Part shown: positions 11,306 through 21,839 of the stretch, piece after piece
Numbering within the stretch: position 1 is the stretch's first letter
Layout of the letters: each line of letters begins with the position of its first letter
Source of the DNA: Paracentrotus lividus
Lineage: Eukaryota; Echinodermata; Echinoidea; Camarodonta; Echinidae
Assembly (NCBI GenBank): GCA_940671915.1
Contig: CALNVZ010003426.1
Span: forward strand, 20,871,628 to 20,935,627
DNA: 64,000 nt
Direction: 5' to 3'
Position numbers and translations under genes: made by a program
The notes under the pieces: generated by a model
Told to the model about the DNA's origin: nothing
Databases searched by the model: none
Seen by the model: the letters and a program-made list of their open reading frames with translations, nothing else

Positions 11306-12820
11306 TCACAGGTTTTTGGACCATATTCAGGCCCATTTTACAGGATTTGTCCTCAAAGAATTGAATACTATCCCTAATTAAAAATAGGTCAGGGGAAAAA
11401 TTGATGAAAGACCCCTATTTCAATGATATCTCGGGGATTTTTCCCCGACCTGAGCCCCTAAAAATATACCACTTCCGGAGAAATCGGTAACAAGCGTATT
11501 GGTTGACCTCCTGAGTGGGGGAGGGGGGGGGGCTGTGAGTAAATTTATAGTTCATTTTGAAGGAAATTTGGAGCACATTTTCATTCCATTGAGTAAAAAT
11601 GTGTTTTTTTCTCTCAAAATTTACTCTAACGTCGATCAGATTTTAGACGATATGCCACTGACTTGATTTGCACCAAGATGTAAAAGTTAAATGACAGAAT
11701 GATTTAACCTATAGAATGTTGATGTTTTAACATTTTCAGATCTTACGCTTTATTTGGATGGAACTGAAAATGCTGTTATAATGACTAAGTATATACTTCC
11801 GTCGTATATTATATCCAAACACTTCTAAAGGGATTTACATTATTTTAAGTATTGTCCTTTTTGTTTGTTTGTTTTAATTTGTTTTTCTTTTGCTTTGGGG
11901 AGGTAACTTCATTACAGATGATGTAATAAATAAACATATAGAAGATGCTCGTATTGCAAATATGAATCAATTTACAACAAAAACTGCCGCATGTGCAGGT
12001 TAACGAAAAAAAATCAGCTCAGTGATGACACAAAGGACATGCACGTCACGCGAACTTTGCTATAATGGTATCATCACGTCTTTGTGAACATCAGTTGCGC
12101 GCCTATTTGTTTTGGAGGGATTTTTGGTAGCCGTTTGACAACAAAAGGTAGGCCTACTTGTTGCGCCTGTCCACCAAAATTAGCTTCTCACTGCTTGCTA
12201 TATATATTAGGCAGAAATATCCACCGTTCTCAATATATTTTTAATATTTGGTAATTTTTCGATTTTATTTTGTAAGCATTGAAGTGTAAAGGACTGAATC
12301 CTTCTACTATACAGGCCCGTTAAGTTATTGTATAGTCAGTATTTAAAAAAAAACAACTAATGGGCCTATTAAAGTCGATAAATAATGCAGACTTCAGAAA
12401 AGTTTTTTTTTCCGTATAGTAAAACCAAACCTCTAGGCCTACCCAAGGAGCTTCAAACACATCACTTTTCTTATAATATATCACAGATCTCCCTTTTTTG
12501 TTGTTGTTGATTAGTTTAGCCATTTTTTAGAGAGATCCATGGTATCCCCAGAGATAACAGAAGCACTGAGAATTGATAAATAGAACGAGGCCTTTTTATT
12601 TCAAAATATCCATCCCCCCCCCCCCCCCCCCCCCCGATCTCATCAACAATTCGCCCCAAAGAAAAGGGGAGACTGAAACGATAAAGGAATAAACTTTAAA
12701 ATGGAGAGAAAAGCAAAAGAAACAGAAATGGTTTGGTTGTTATAAATCTCATCCACATTTTTCATAAATGATACATATTTTTGTTTTATAGGAAATACAA
12801 CATGGTACAGAGTATTAAAT
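11306..12820. other. Intergenic; no gene seen
   Basis: Mixed AT-rich sequence with a G run near 11519-11532 and a C run near 12616-12635. No exon, RNA gene or clear transposon end was recognised. Confidence 0.6.
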
Positions 12821-12825
12821 TTGAA

Positions 12826-12834
12826 TCTTTCTTG
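12826..12834 (-). promoter_or_regulatory. Histone downstream element (purine-rich, U7 snRNP site)
   Basis: On the minus strand this reads CAAGAAAGA, 6 bases past the ACCA that follows the histone stem-loop. In replication histone pre-mRNA this element pairs with U7 snRNA to direct cleavage. It matches the sea-urchin form of the element. Confidence 0.9.
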
Positions 12835-12840
12835 AATATT

Positions 12841-12860
12841 TGGTGGCTCTAAAAAGAGCC
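12841..12860 (-). terminator. Histone mRNA 3' stem-loop
   Basis: On the minus strand GGCTCTTTTTAGAGCC followed by ACCA forms a perfect 6-bp stem with a TTTT loop. Stem-loop-binding protein recognises it, replacing polyadenylation. It lies 21 bases after the H2B stop codon, the usual distance, so the gene is of the replication-dependent class. Confidence 0.95.
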
Positions 12861-12881
12861 GTATGTTGCACTGAGACCAAT

Positions 12882-13250
12882 TTACTTGGAGGTGGTGTAC
12901 TTGGTGACAGCCTTGGTGCCCTCAGAGACGGCGTGCTTGGCGAGTTCACCGGGGAGGAGAAGTCTGACAGCGGTCTGGACCTCACGGCTGCTGATAGTTG
13001 ATTTCTTGTTGTATTGGGTAAGACGGGAAGCCTCACCGGCGATGCGCTCGAAGACATCGTTGACGAAGCTGTTCATGATGGACATGGCACGGCTGGAGAT
13101 ACCAGTCGGATGAACCTGCTCAGAACCTTGTAGATTAGATTCCGTAGGACTCCTTGCGCTTTCGGCGCCTCTTCTTGTCTCCGGTGCACGGCTGGCCTTA
13201 GCCACCGGCCTTCTTCGCTCCCTTTCCGCTAACTTGTGCTTTGGCAGCAT
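12882..13250 (-). CDS. Histone H2B, intact C-terminal fold, N-terminal half frame-disrupted
   Basis: H2B pairs with H2A in the nucleosome core. From about residue 50 the frame is a clean H2[21 protein letters not shown], then [20 protein letters not shown] and a C-terminus AVTKYTTSK. The first 50 residues of the open frame do not look like H2B, but H2B coding ([12 protein letters not shown], then YKV) is visible when frames are switched. Small deletions are implied near 13106, 13121, 13134, 13180, 13203 and 13247; several shorten runs of one base, and together they restore the frame. With an intact 3' processing signal and TATA-like box, a functional gene with sequencing errors seems likelier than a pseudogene, but both remain open. 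It has no introns, as expected. No H2A or other histone gene is adjacent. Confidence 0.85.
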   Translation of the reverse strand: MLPKHKLAERERRRPVAKASRAPETRRGAESARSPTESNLQGSEQVHPTGISSRAMSIMNSFVNDVFERIAGEASRLTQYNKKSTISSREVQTAVRLLLPGELAKHAVSEGTKAVTKYTTSK

Positions 13251-13310
13251 GATATAGTTCGGTTCTGGTCGTATGAGTAGATAAACTGAAGTCCAACAGA
13301 GTTTCGGAGC

Positions 13311-13320
13311 TATTTATCAA
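13311..13320 (-). promoter_or_regulatory. TATA-like box of the H2B gene
   Basis: On the minus strand TTGATAAATA lies about 60 bases before the H2B ATG, followed by TTCAGT, a possible initiator. Position fits a histone promoter. No clear CCAAT box was found in the next 150 bases. Confidence 0.5.
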
Positions 13321-13548
13321 AATGTGATCCGAACGCTAAATGCTATGCTCCGCTGGTGACCGCACTGGTATCGAATTACCCCACAACCAACCAGCATCTC
13401 CGAAAGCGGTATATGCCAAATAAGGTCACACAAAGCGATCGGAGACCGAAGCGGAAATCAAATTATGGCATAATGGGTATCCAACCATGAATAGATTCTA
13501 TCAGTCTCATATACCAGACTCGGTGTCAGGTCAAAACTATATTCATAA

Positions 13549-15115
13549 TCATGGGGTCGATTGTGGGGGGGGGGGGGGGGGGGGACGGGGGATGCATCCC
13601 CCAAATTTTGGTGGGGGGTGTTGTACAATCATCCCCCCCAATATTTTGATATCAAGAAAATGAAAAAGATTAATATATGCATATAAACATGAAAATCTAC
13701 TATTACAAATTCGTTATCATATAAAACAGTTTTATGACATTATTACAGTATTTTGCAGTCTAAAAGCATATTTCGACATTCAAAAATCCAAAATTTTCCA
13801 CTCTTCGTTAATCTTTCTCTGTGTGCCTGATATACTTTACACAATACACCGTGTAATAACATGGATATGGAAGCGCGATATTTCACTATTCACAATTAAA
13901 AAAACAAACAAACATCTAACGATGTAATGCGGGCACCGATCCCAGGTGCATAGCTAGGGACAGGTGCCTCGATAAGTAAAACTGAAGGCATAAGTATTCC
14001 CTCCAAAAATCCACGATGGTTTTGATAAAATTAATGAATATTGAAGAGTTTGTAACACTGGCACCGGTCTCTTCATCGACAAGGTAACATTTTGGACTCG
14101 GACCATGTATATATAAATTCCAGTATTCTCCGGGTAAGCCTCTTTCAAATTAGTCGCTACTTTGCTCTCAATTAATTGTTAAAAATTGCCTGAAAATTTT
14201 TAACTGCGCGCTTCGCGCTCGCATAAAAAGATGTCAAACTGCACTTGTCTTTGTTCATCTTTTATTCATGTATAACTCCGATACTTAACACCCCCCTCCC
14301 TTTTCGTGCTCCCATGAAGCTGCAAGTATGTTTCAGGTCATTATTATGAGAAAATTTTCAGCTCGCGCTTCGCGCTCGCACAATATTACCCCTACTGGAA
14401 TTAGCCATATTATATAGATTTGCGTTTGTTGGCATTATGTCATGATGTTCCGCTTCTAATCACCAGTTAAACCCCCTAGCCTCCATCAATTTCGCGTTAT
14501 AGTCATGTAACGCACAAATACCATGTTCAGTTCAAATATTATGAGAAAATTTTAAGCTCGCCTCGCGCTCGCATAACAGCCCTATTATCCAACAGTAAAC
14601 TAGTACCATATGCATATGTATATATGTGTGTATATCTGTAGACATCACATCATGATGGCCCCCTTATAAAATCAGATAAAGCTCTCCTCGCGTTTCGCGT
14701 TTGCATTATCTATAATATATTCCCATTTTATGCAACTAATATGAAAAATTTCAGCTCGCGCTTCGCGCCGCATAATGAATGGAATGTATGTATTAGTAAA
14801 ACTCACATGCATGCAAGTGTATATCTATAGCCATTACATCATCATGGCCCCCTTTAACAAACCAGTTAAAGCCCCTTCCTCGTCGCGCTCAAATTATGCT
14901 ACACTGCCCCATTTTATGTCACTATTAATAAAAAAATTTCAGCTCGCGCCTCGCGCTCGCATTATACAATACCTTTTTCATATTTATATGCATGTGCGTA
15001 TACAAGCATTACCCCACCCCCACAAATGGACACTGCGATCATAGACCATCGTATGTGTTCACATTGAGGAAAAGAGGAAATATCGACGATCATCCCACCC
15101 CAAACGCAAACAAAT
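13549..15115. repeat. Repeat region with palindromic GCTCGCGCTTCGCGCTCGC motifs
   Basis: Opens with a G run (13565-13583) and GGGGATGCATCCCCC. It then holds at least six copies or variants of the motif GCTCGCGCTTCGCGCTCGC, near 14205, 14361, 14555, 14688, 14753 and 14941, each after an AAAATTTTCAG-like lead and spaced about 60-200 bp. It ends near AATCGACACCG at about 15110, which partly mirrors the start GGGGTCGATT. It looks like a degraded transposon related to the element at 15943-18946. No coding frame is credible. Confidence 0.6.
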
Positions 15116-16482
15116 CGACACCGTTGTTCTGATATCTATATAAATATTCTATATATACTGTAATTGTGAAGAAAGAATCCAAATAATATCGCCATGCAGT
15201 GCTTAATATATAACTTCGAGAACGAAAAATCTTTCACAAAAATAAAAAGTTATAGTGTAATGGGGTCACATGTTTTATTATTATTGTTTTTTCTAGGATT
15301 AAGGCCCAAACTATTCACATTCGCTTTTGAGATTTTAGAAAACAAAATAAAACGAAAACGAACAAATATTGCAGATAAAGTAATAGTCATATAATATACA
15401 TAATTATGTAAAATGATTTTGAAAATAAGATTTTCGTAAAAAATAGGCCCCCTGTTTTCTTTTTTTTTTATCCTCTTTGTGATAGAAGACGCTTCTTATA
15501 AGGGGAAGTCCGGATCCCAAAAAAGGTGTTTTAGTCAGCAGCAAAAAAATCAGAAAAACAGATCAAAAATTGTTTGAACAAAATCGGACTAATCAAGAAA
15601 GTAAAAAAGTGATCGCTAATAACGAAATTGGCAACAGCTGATGTCATAGGTGCTTGCCATGCGTGGTCTATAAATTTTAGTGTTAAGAAACTGCTTTCAT
15701 CAAGAACTTTACCCAAATTATTGATGGCAATAAGCTATTGCACGATTACAAAATATGTCAAATCAGCATCCACTATATACAAATCAATAAATAATTTTAA
15801 TTTAAGTAGGTTTTTACTATAGAAAGAATATTCATGAATGTTGAAATTCATGTAGATGTCACTTTCTTTTGATATTCATTAAAATTTCTCATTATATGAA
15901 AGTATATGCAATAACATATTTCAGCAATTCAACTGACATGACCACGGCGTAAATCCCGGGGAGATGGGGGGGGGATACCACCCCCCAGATTTTGAGGAGG
16001 GGGATCCTTACAAACAATCTCCCCCCCCCAGTTTTCAAGAAAGAAATGAAAAGAAAAAAAAACACTAGATAATTGTGTTATTTGTTAAAATAGCGCTTTC
16101 AATACTAAAAAATGCTTCTTTTTTACTCCAAAAACCCCAAAAATTTCCTGCTCGGTCGCTATGCGACCTCGCACTAAGTAGCAAACAGTAACCTAAGTAT
16201 AAGGAGGTTGGATCCAATGCCCTCGTCTAGGGACAAACCTTAGGAAAGGGTGTTGTTGACAACCAAAAATATTAATGTAGGTGCGTGTTGGCTAGGTTGG
16301 TGGATGGCTTGGGGCCTGCAGGACCACAGAATGTTTATCAAAAAAATTGTTGATTTGTTTTCTATCGCTGTTATTTAACATAGCATGTAAAATGTATCTT
16401 CTAAATGGATACTAAATTTTCGACTCTCGCTTCTAAATAGGATCTATACTGCTCAAAATAATAGGCTATCCCCAATTTTTAG

Positions 16483-16638
16483 CTTAAAAATTTCGGCTCG
16501 CGCTTTGCGCTCGCATTACTTTTTCCATTATTAAAATGAACAGGAATCAAGGCCGCCACTTAAAAATTTCGGCTGGCGCTTCGCGCTCGCATTACTTTTT
16601 CCATTATTAAAATGAACAGGAATCAAGGCCGCCATTAT
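16483..16638 (+). repeat. 78-bp tandem duplication containing the GC palindrome
   Basis: The unit runs from CTTAAAAATTTCGGCT through the palindrome to CAAGGCCGCCA, and occurs twice back to back with very few differences. More diverged copies lie near 18349-18430 and 18745-18825. The recent identical pair suggests local amplification within the hAT element. Confidence 0.85.
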
Positions 16639-16673
16639 GATTCTTTAAAAAGACAAGTTTTCTTCGTACCCCC

Positions 16674-17912
16674 TACACTGTAAAAAAAAAATACAGACAA
16701 AATACAGCAAAGTGATGTCAGCAGAGTCGCCATACTAAAATGTAATTTAAGTACAGTTTTGCTGTAAATTTCTCCCTTAAGAATAATGTTGAGGAGGAAA
16801 AATATCATTAGAGTTTTATAGCATACGTATTTGGTTAAAACGGAACAAAATTTGTTACTCCTGATGTATATTTTTTATTTCTCACGTAATTATTTGCAGG
16901 AGAAACTTACAACAAAACTGTTTTTTGAATTATATTTTTATGGCGACTCTGCTGACAGCAGATTTCCTGTAAAAATACATATATTTTTTACAGTGTACAC
17001 TGTAAAAAGAATAATACAGCAAAGTGATGTCAGCAGAGTCGCCATACGAAAATGTAATTTGAAATAACAGTTTTGCTGTAAATTTCTCCCTTAAGAATAA
17101 TGTTGAGAAGGAAAAATATCATTAGAGTTTTATAGCATACGTATTTGGTTAAAACGGAACAAAATGTGTTACTCCTGGGTGGTGTTGCATAAAACTTTTA
17201 TTCTAACCTGAGTTTTCTCAGGTTAAAAAACTCAGCTTATGTAGACCTATTTCTTAGGTTATCTAACCTGAGTTTTAAAACGCCCTAAAAATTTATTGCA
17301 TTAATACTTTTGAAAACTCTGGTATGTGTTTATGCAATGGAAAAAACAGTAAAAAATCCAGAAAAATATTGTTACCGGAGTTTTTGGACTTTAACCGGAG
17401 TTTTCAGATTTTAACCGGAAAAAACTCCGGTTAGAAGTTTTATGCAACGGGGCCCTGATGTATATTTTTTTATTTCTCACGTAATTATTTGCAGGAGAAA
17501 CTTACAACAAAACTGTTTTTTGAATTACATTTTTTATGGCGACTCTGCTGACAGCAGATTTCCTGTAAAAATACATATATCTTTTACAGTGTACACTGTA
17601 AAAAAAAAAATACAGCAAAGTGATATCAGCAGAGTCGCCAGACGAAAATGTAATTTGAAATAACAGTTTTGCTGTAAATTTCTCCTCTAATAATTAATGA
17701 AAGAGAAGAAAAAAAAAATCATTAGAGTTTTATAGCTTACATATTTGGTTAAAACAGGAAAAATGTGCTACTCCTGATGTATATTTTGTATTTCTCACGT
17801 AATTATTAGCAGGAGAAATTTACAATAAAACTGTTTTTTAAATTACATTTTTTATGGCGACTCTGCTGACAGCAGATTTGCTGTAAAAATACAAACATTT
17901 TTTTACAGTGTA
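16674..17912 (+). mobile_element. Tandem array of three palindromic MITEs sharing single TA junctions
   Basis: Three units of about 320 bp lie head to tail at 16674-16997, 16996-17593 and 17592-17912; the middle one is enlarged by an insertion. Each starts TACACTGTAAAA and ends TTTTACAGTGTA, and neighbours share one TA. Each unit is a long imperfect palindrome: GTCAGCAGAGTCGCCAT on the left answers ATGGCGACTCTGCTGAC on the right. The TA target and palindromic ends fit a Tc1/mariner-type MITE. Confidence 0.88.
17178..17454 (+). mobile_element. MITE inserted in the middle array unit
   Basis: Compared with its neighbours, the middle unit is interrupted after ACTCCTG. The insert starts GGTGGTGTTGCATAAAACTT and ends AAGTTTTATGCAACGGGGCC, and CTG (or CCTG) is duplicated at the join. 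The 3-bp duplication would fit PIF/Harbinger. It contains several AACCTGAGTTTT and ACCGGAGTTTT segments in both orientations. The empty neighbouring units prove the insertion. Confidence 0.85.
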
Positions 17913-19213
17913 CCTCTCCGAATACCTTTCTCTATAGGTCTATGCCTCTTATCTAAAGTGTCCCCTTTTCACAAGAAATGCCCTTCTTTCCATCGAGACC
18001 CCGACATTCGACATTCATATCCGTTCCTCCACCTGCAGTAGCGGACGCAGACCGGATTCATACAATGAACTTACCGGGCCCATGCGTAAACATAATAGAG
18101 CCGCTTTTGTCCCCAGGCAATACATTGGGCCCCCCAAGTGCATTCAATTCGATTTTCTTGGATCCGTGCCTGGCCTGTACTACATGTTTTTTGTTTCTGT
18201 TCCTTTTTTTTTTTTTGTGCTCACGGATACTATACAGGTCTGGACCTTCAATGCACAAACATATTCAATTTCAGCTTTAAATTTTCGGCTCGTGCTTCGC
18301 GCTCGCTGATACCAAATAGGAACTACAATGCTCAAATATCTTAAACTTTTACCTTAAAATTTTTGGCTCGCGCTTCGCGCTCGCATTACTTTTTAAATTA
18401 CTAAAATTAACAGTAATCAAGGCAGCCATTATGATTCTTAAAAGCATATATTCAAAGATTTTTTTTAGTATCCCCTCGCTCTCCGAATACATTTCTCTTT
18501 AGCAGCTTCTGATCTAAAGTGTCCCCCCTGTCAAAAAAGATGCCCTTTTTTATTGAGACCCCTACTTTCAAATCCATTCCGCCGCCTCTGCTATATTTTT
18601 TGTTTTTGTTTGTTTATGTTCGGATACTATATAGGACCTTTAATGCACAAACATATCCAATTTCAGCTTAAAATTTTCGGCTCGCGCTTCGCGCTCGCTG
18701 ATACTAAATAGGAACTATAATCCACAAATATCACCAACTTATAGTTTAAAATTTTCGGCTCTCGCTTCGCGCTCGCATTATTTTTCCCATTACTAAAATG
18801 AACAGTAATCAAGGCAGCCATCTGCTATATGGGTATTAAAAACGTTCCTTGTGTCACTAGTGCTTGTGTATGCCATACAAGATCGCTACAGGTTGGTAAA
18901 TTTTTTCGCTCATCCCCCCACTCCTCGACACGGATTTACGCCGCTGGACATGACTGAGGGGCCTGAGGGCAAGTTATGACGAAAACTTTATCTTGACAAA
19001 TAAAGTTAAAAACACGCATGGCAAGTGTAGTGCACCTATCACATCACAGCTGTTGCCAATTTCGTATATAGCGATCACTTATTTTTTTGTTGCATCGTTA
19101 AGATATTCATAACTTTCTTGATTAGTCCGATTTTCTTCACACTATTTTTGATCTGTTTTTCTAATTAATTTCGTTTTTATAAAAACAACTTATTTTGGGT
19201 CCGGACTTCCCTT

Positions 19214-19797
19214 GTTCATGTCGCTTACATGTTAGTTCGTTTGAGTGGAGTAAAACAGTAGGCCTATATGGAAGAAAAATAGAAGTTAGAACTATACGCC
19301 AAAGTTGGCATGTAAATGCTGCGCCTTTGTCAATTATTATTGATGCAAATTATAGATAGACCTCTTTACAAGTACCTCGACAAAATAATCACTGAAGTTG
19401 AAACATAATGTGATTCAATCCCTATACGCTGAATTATAATTGATCAAACAGAGATTTGCAGATTATTATAAACTATGGCGCTTTATCCTTCTTTATATTC
19501 TTACATTTAGTCACTTTTCTCCGATTTGTTTAGCTTGAAAGCACAGGCTTGAAGTAATTCTCGCGGACTCATAGGCCATACACTGTCCGTCATTATTAAG
19601 GTGGAACATATTTTTTTTGCCGCTCTAGCAACATGATTCTGTCCGGCTTTAATTTCTTGAATAATTATGTTTGTCCCTGCTTTTACTTTTCGGGAATTTC
19701 CCCCCCCCAAAAAAAAGATTTTGTAAAGCCCCATGATGCCCTTTTGTCATTTTTTCTCATTTTGGGGCCCCTTTTTGTTTACCCGGCCAATCAAGCC
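19214..19797. other. Intergenic; no gene seen
   Basis: AT-rich sequence with short homopolymer runs. No exon or transposon end recognised. Confidence 0.55.
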
Positions 19798-20385
19798 CAG
19801 ACGCGGATCCAGGGGGGGGGGCCGATGGGCCCGCCCCCCCCCCTAGCAAAAAAAAAAGAAAAAAGCAAAAAAAAAAAAGAAGAAAAAAAAAAAAAAAAAA
19901 AAAAAAAGCGAAGAAAAAAAAAGAAAAAATATCTACCCTACCCCTATGGCTGATACATGATGACCGCGAAGTCCAAAAAAAAAAAAAAAAATGAACACCT
20001 ACCCCCCCCCCCCCGCCCTCGCCCGGTGTAACGGTAAAAAAATTTGGTTGTACCAAAATCTGAAATTCCGATTTTGGGCCCCCCCCCGTAACAAAATCCT
20101 GGATCCGCCACTGGGTGTTGAAATTTTTCAGGTCTTCGGCCAACCATATATCAGCTGTAGGGGTAGGTTTCCGATGTCAATCAGTTCAAATCGTGTATAT
20201 TCGTGTATATTTTTCGTTTTTTTTTTTTAAATATTTTTATTACTATTATTTATTTTTTTTTATAAAAAAAAACATTTTGCTCCATTCAGCGCTCCCCTAA
20301 GGTCAATTTGGCGCCCCTTTGATCTTTTGGTGCCCGGGCCCGTAAAGCCCCCCCCCCCCCCCACCCAGAATACGCGCATGATCAT
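19798..20385 (+). mobile_element. Two GC-rich elements, adjacent or nested
   Basis: The inner part, 19798-20113, starts CAGACGCGGATCCAGG and ends CCTGGATCCGCCACTG. The following 20114-20385 matches the right part of the family at 10155-10930 (ATATATCAGCTGTAGGGGT, then GGTCAATTTGGCGCCCC) and ends near GAATACGCGCATG. Long A-rich and C-rich runs make frames here unreliable, and the predicted peptides are poly-Lys, poly-Phe or poly-Gly. Confidence 0.65.
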
Positions 20386-21042
20386 GACCCCTGTTTGGGC
20401 CCTTGTGCATCCTCGAACGGTACAAAGATAAAAGTTCCCCGCTGAATTGTGCAGTTCCGTTATCATGCCTGGCTGGCCATTATTTCTTCGCAATGCCCGC
20501 GGCAGGATTTATAAACGAACTCCGGGCGAATAAGTTTACTGGTGTATTTCACCTCCGAAGTAAGATTTTTTATTTTTTTTATTTTTTAAATTTTTTTTTA
20601 GGCATTTGTTCTTTTTCCCTTCCCTTTGATTCAGAAATAATATGTTCTGAATAATACTGCCTTCATGAATGAAATTGAAAAGAGAAAAGTTTCCTTTTTC
20701 AGAATAATACAAAACGACAATATACAGAAAGGATTATTAAAAAAAATCACAAATTTTTGCTAGGTTGCAATAAACAAGCAGGGAACGTTTTTGATTAGAT
20801 AAAGAATGTTGTTTTATTATCTACTTTTCTCATTTTAGCGACTTCAATCGGGGAATTCTCAAATCATAATGACAATAATGATCAAAACTATTAAAAGTAT
20901 AACTGAGTGGAAAGTTCGTAAGAATATTGAAATTATCTCTTTGTCTGCTTTCTTCGAATTTTAACGACACAAATTCCGTCTTTTAAAAATAGCCAAATAG
21001 GCTTACTCTCGTTTAAATTGTCTTTTTTTTTGTTAGGATGTC
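20386..21042. other. Intergenic; no gene seen
   Basis: AT-rich sequence with T runs near 20566-20600 and 21023-21031. Nothing recognisable. Confidence 0.5.
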
Positions 21043-21179
21043 CATGCGCGTATTCTGGGGGGGGGGGGGGGGGCTTTACGCGGCCCGGGCCCCCCGGGTG
21101 GCGCCCTAAAGGGCGCCAAAATGACCTAAAAGGGGCGCCAAATTGACCTTAGGGGCGCCAAATCGAGGGAAAAAATAAA

Positions 21180-21211
<32 letters not shown>

Positions 21212-21495
21212 CACGAAAAAGTGTACATGATTTGAGCCGATTTACCTGTGGAACTACCCCTACAGCTGATATTATGACCTTTTGGTTGGCCGGAGGCCGA
21301 AAAATTTTCAACACCCCCCCCCCGAAAAATTTTCAACACCCCCCCCCCCCTCAAAAAAATTTGAGTGTACCTTTTGGCTCGCCGGTGTAACGGGGGAAAA
21401 AAATAGGATGTACCTTTCTGGAGCCACCACTGGGGGGCGCCAAAATCAAAATCACATCGGGCCCCCCGGGGTGCCAAATCCTGGATACGCGCCTG
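21043..21495 (-). mobile_element. GC-rich element, family of 10155-10930, inverted copy
   Basis: Begins CATGCGCGTATTCTGG and ends CCAAATCCTGGATACGCGCCTG in two overlapping motifs; ATGTC occurs immediately outside both ends (21038-21042 and 21496-21500), a possible 5-bp target duplication. The interior shares GGCGCCAAATTGACCTTAGG and the CAGCTGATAT/AGGGGTA region with the other copies. No transposase. Confidence 0.75.
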
Positions 21496-21839
21496 ATGTC
21501 AATAATTATACAATAAGAAAGTGATACCCTCTAAAACTTCTCAAAAACTTCAAAACTTCAACAAGAAGCGAAAGTGAAGAGGAAACTGTCTTGCTTATTG
21601 GCTTAGATGGCAGCAAACAATAAAAATAAAAATAGAGAATAGTCTGAAAATAGATGCGTTATATACATTTGAGCTTCATTATATCACAGTTGTTTGAAAA
21701 TTTGATAAAGATTAAGAAAGCAATATCAGTATTAGCCTTTGTTACTCAAAATGGATTTTTCGATCATTTTTTAAAAGGAAATTTGGGATTTTATAATAAC
21801 TGAAATGTAACAGAATTAATTGTATTCCTTTATATAAGA

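Larger units (their letters stand above)
15943..18946 (+). mobile_element. 3.0-kb non-autonomous hAT element with perfect 8-bp target duplication
   Basis: The 8-bp duplication GACATGAC lies at 15935-15942 and 18947-18954. The ends are CACGGCGTAAATCC and GGATTTACGCCGCTG, one base different in length. Inside are G/C runs near both ends, repeated GCTCGCGCTTCGCGCTCGC palindromes (16495, 16573, 18286, 18365, 18679, 18756) and an array of smaller MITEs. No transposase frame is present. It sits inside the outer element at 15500-19213. Confidence 0.9.
15500..19213 (+). mobile_element. Outer element with about 190-bp inverted arms, split by a 3-kb insertion
   Basis: The left arm, 15500 to about 15690, is mirrored by the right arm, about 19005-19213. 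Both start AAGGG(G)AAGTCCGGA and share phrases such as AACAGATCAAAAAT, ATCGGACTAATCAAGAAAGT and GAAATTGGCAACAGCTG. Arm divergence is moderate, mostly small indels. Without the inner insertion the element would be about 0.7 kb. No target duplication could be fixed. Confidence 0.8.

Noticed and set aside
12886..13113. Plus-strand and second minus-strand frames overlapping H2B
   Set aside because: Shadows of the H2B coding sequence, whose frame is fixed by protein similarity and 3' signals.
21106..21524. Overlapping open frames on both strands of about 80-120 residues
   Set aside because: They cross A, C and G runs in a GC-rich MITE; run-length errors would break them and the peptides are low complexity.
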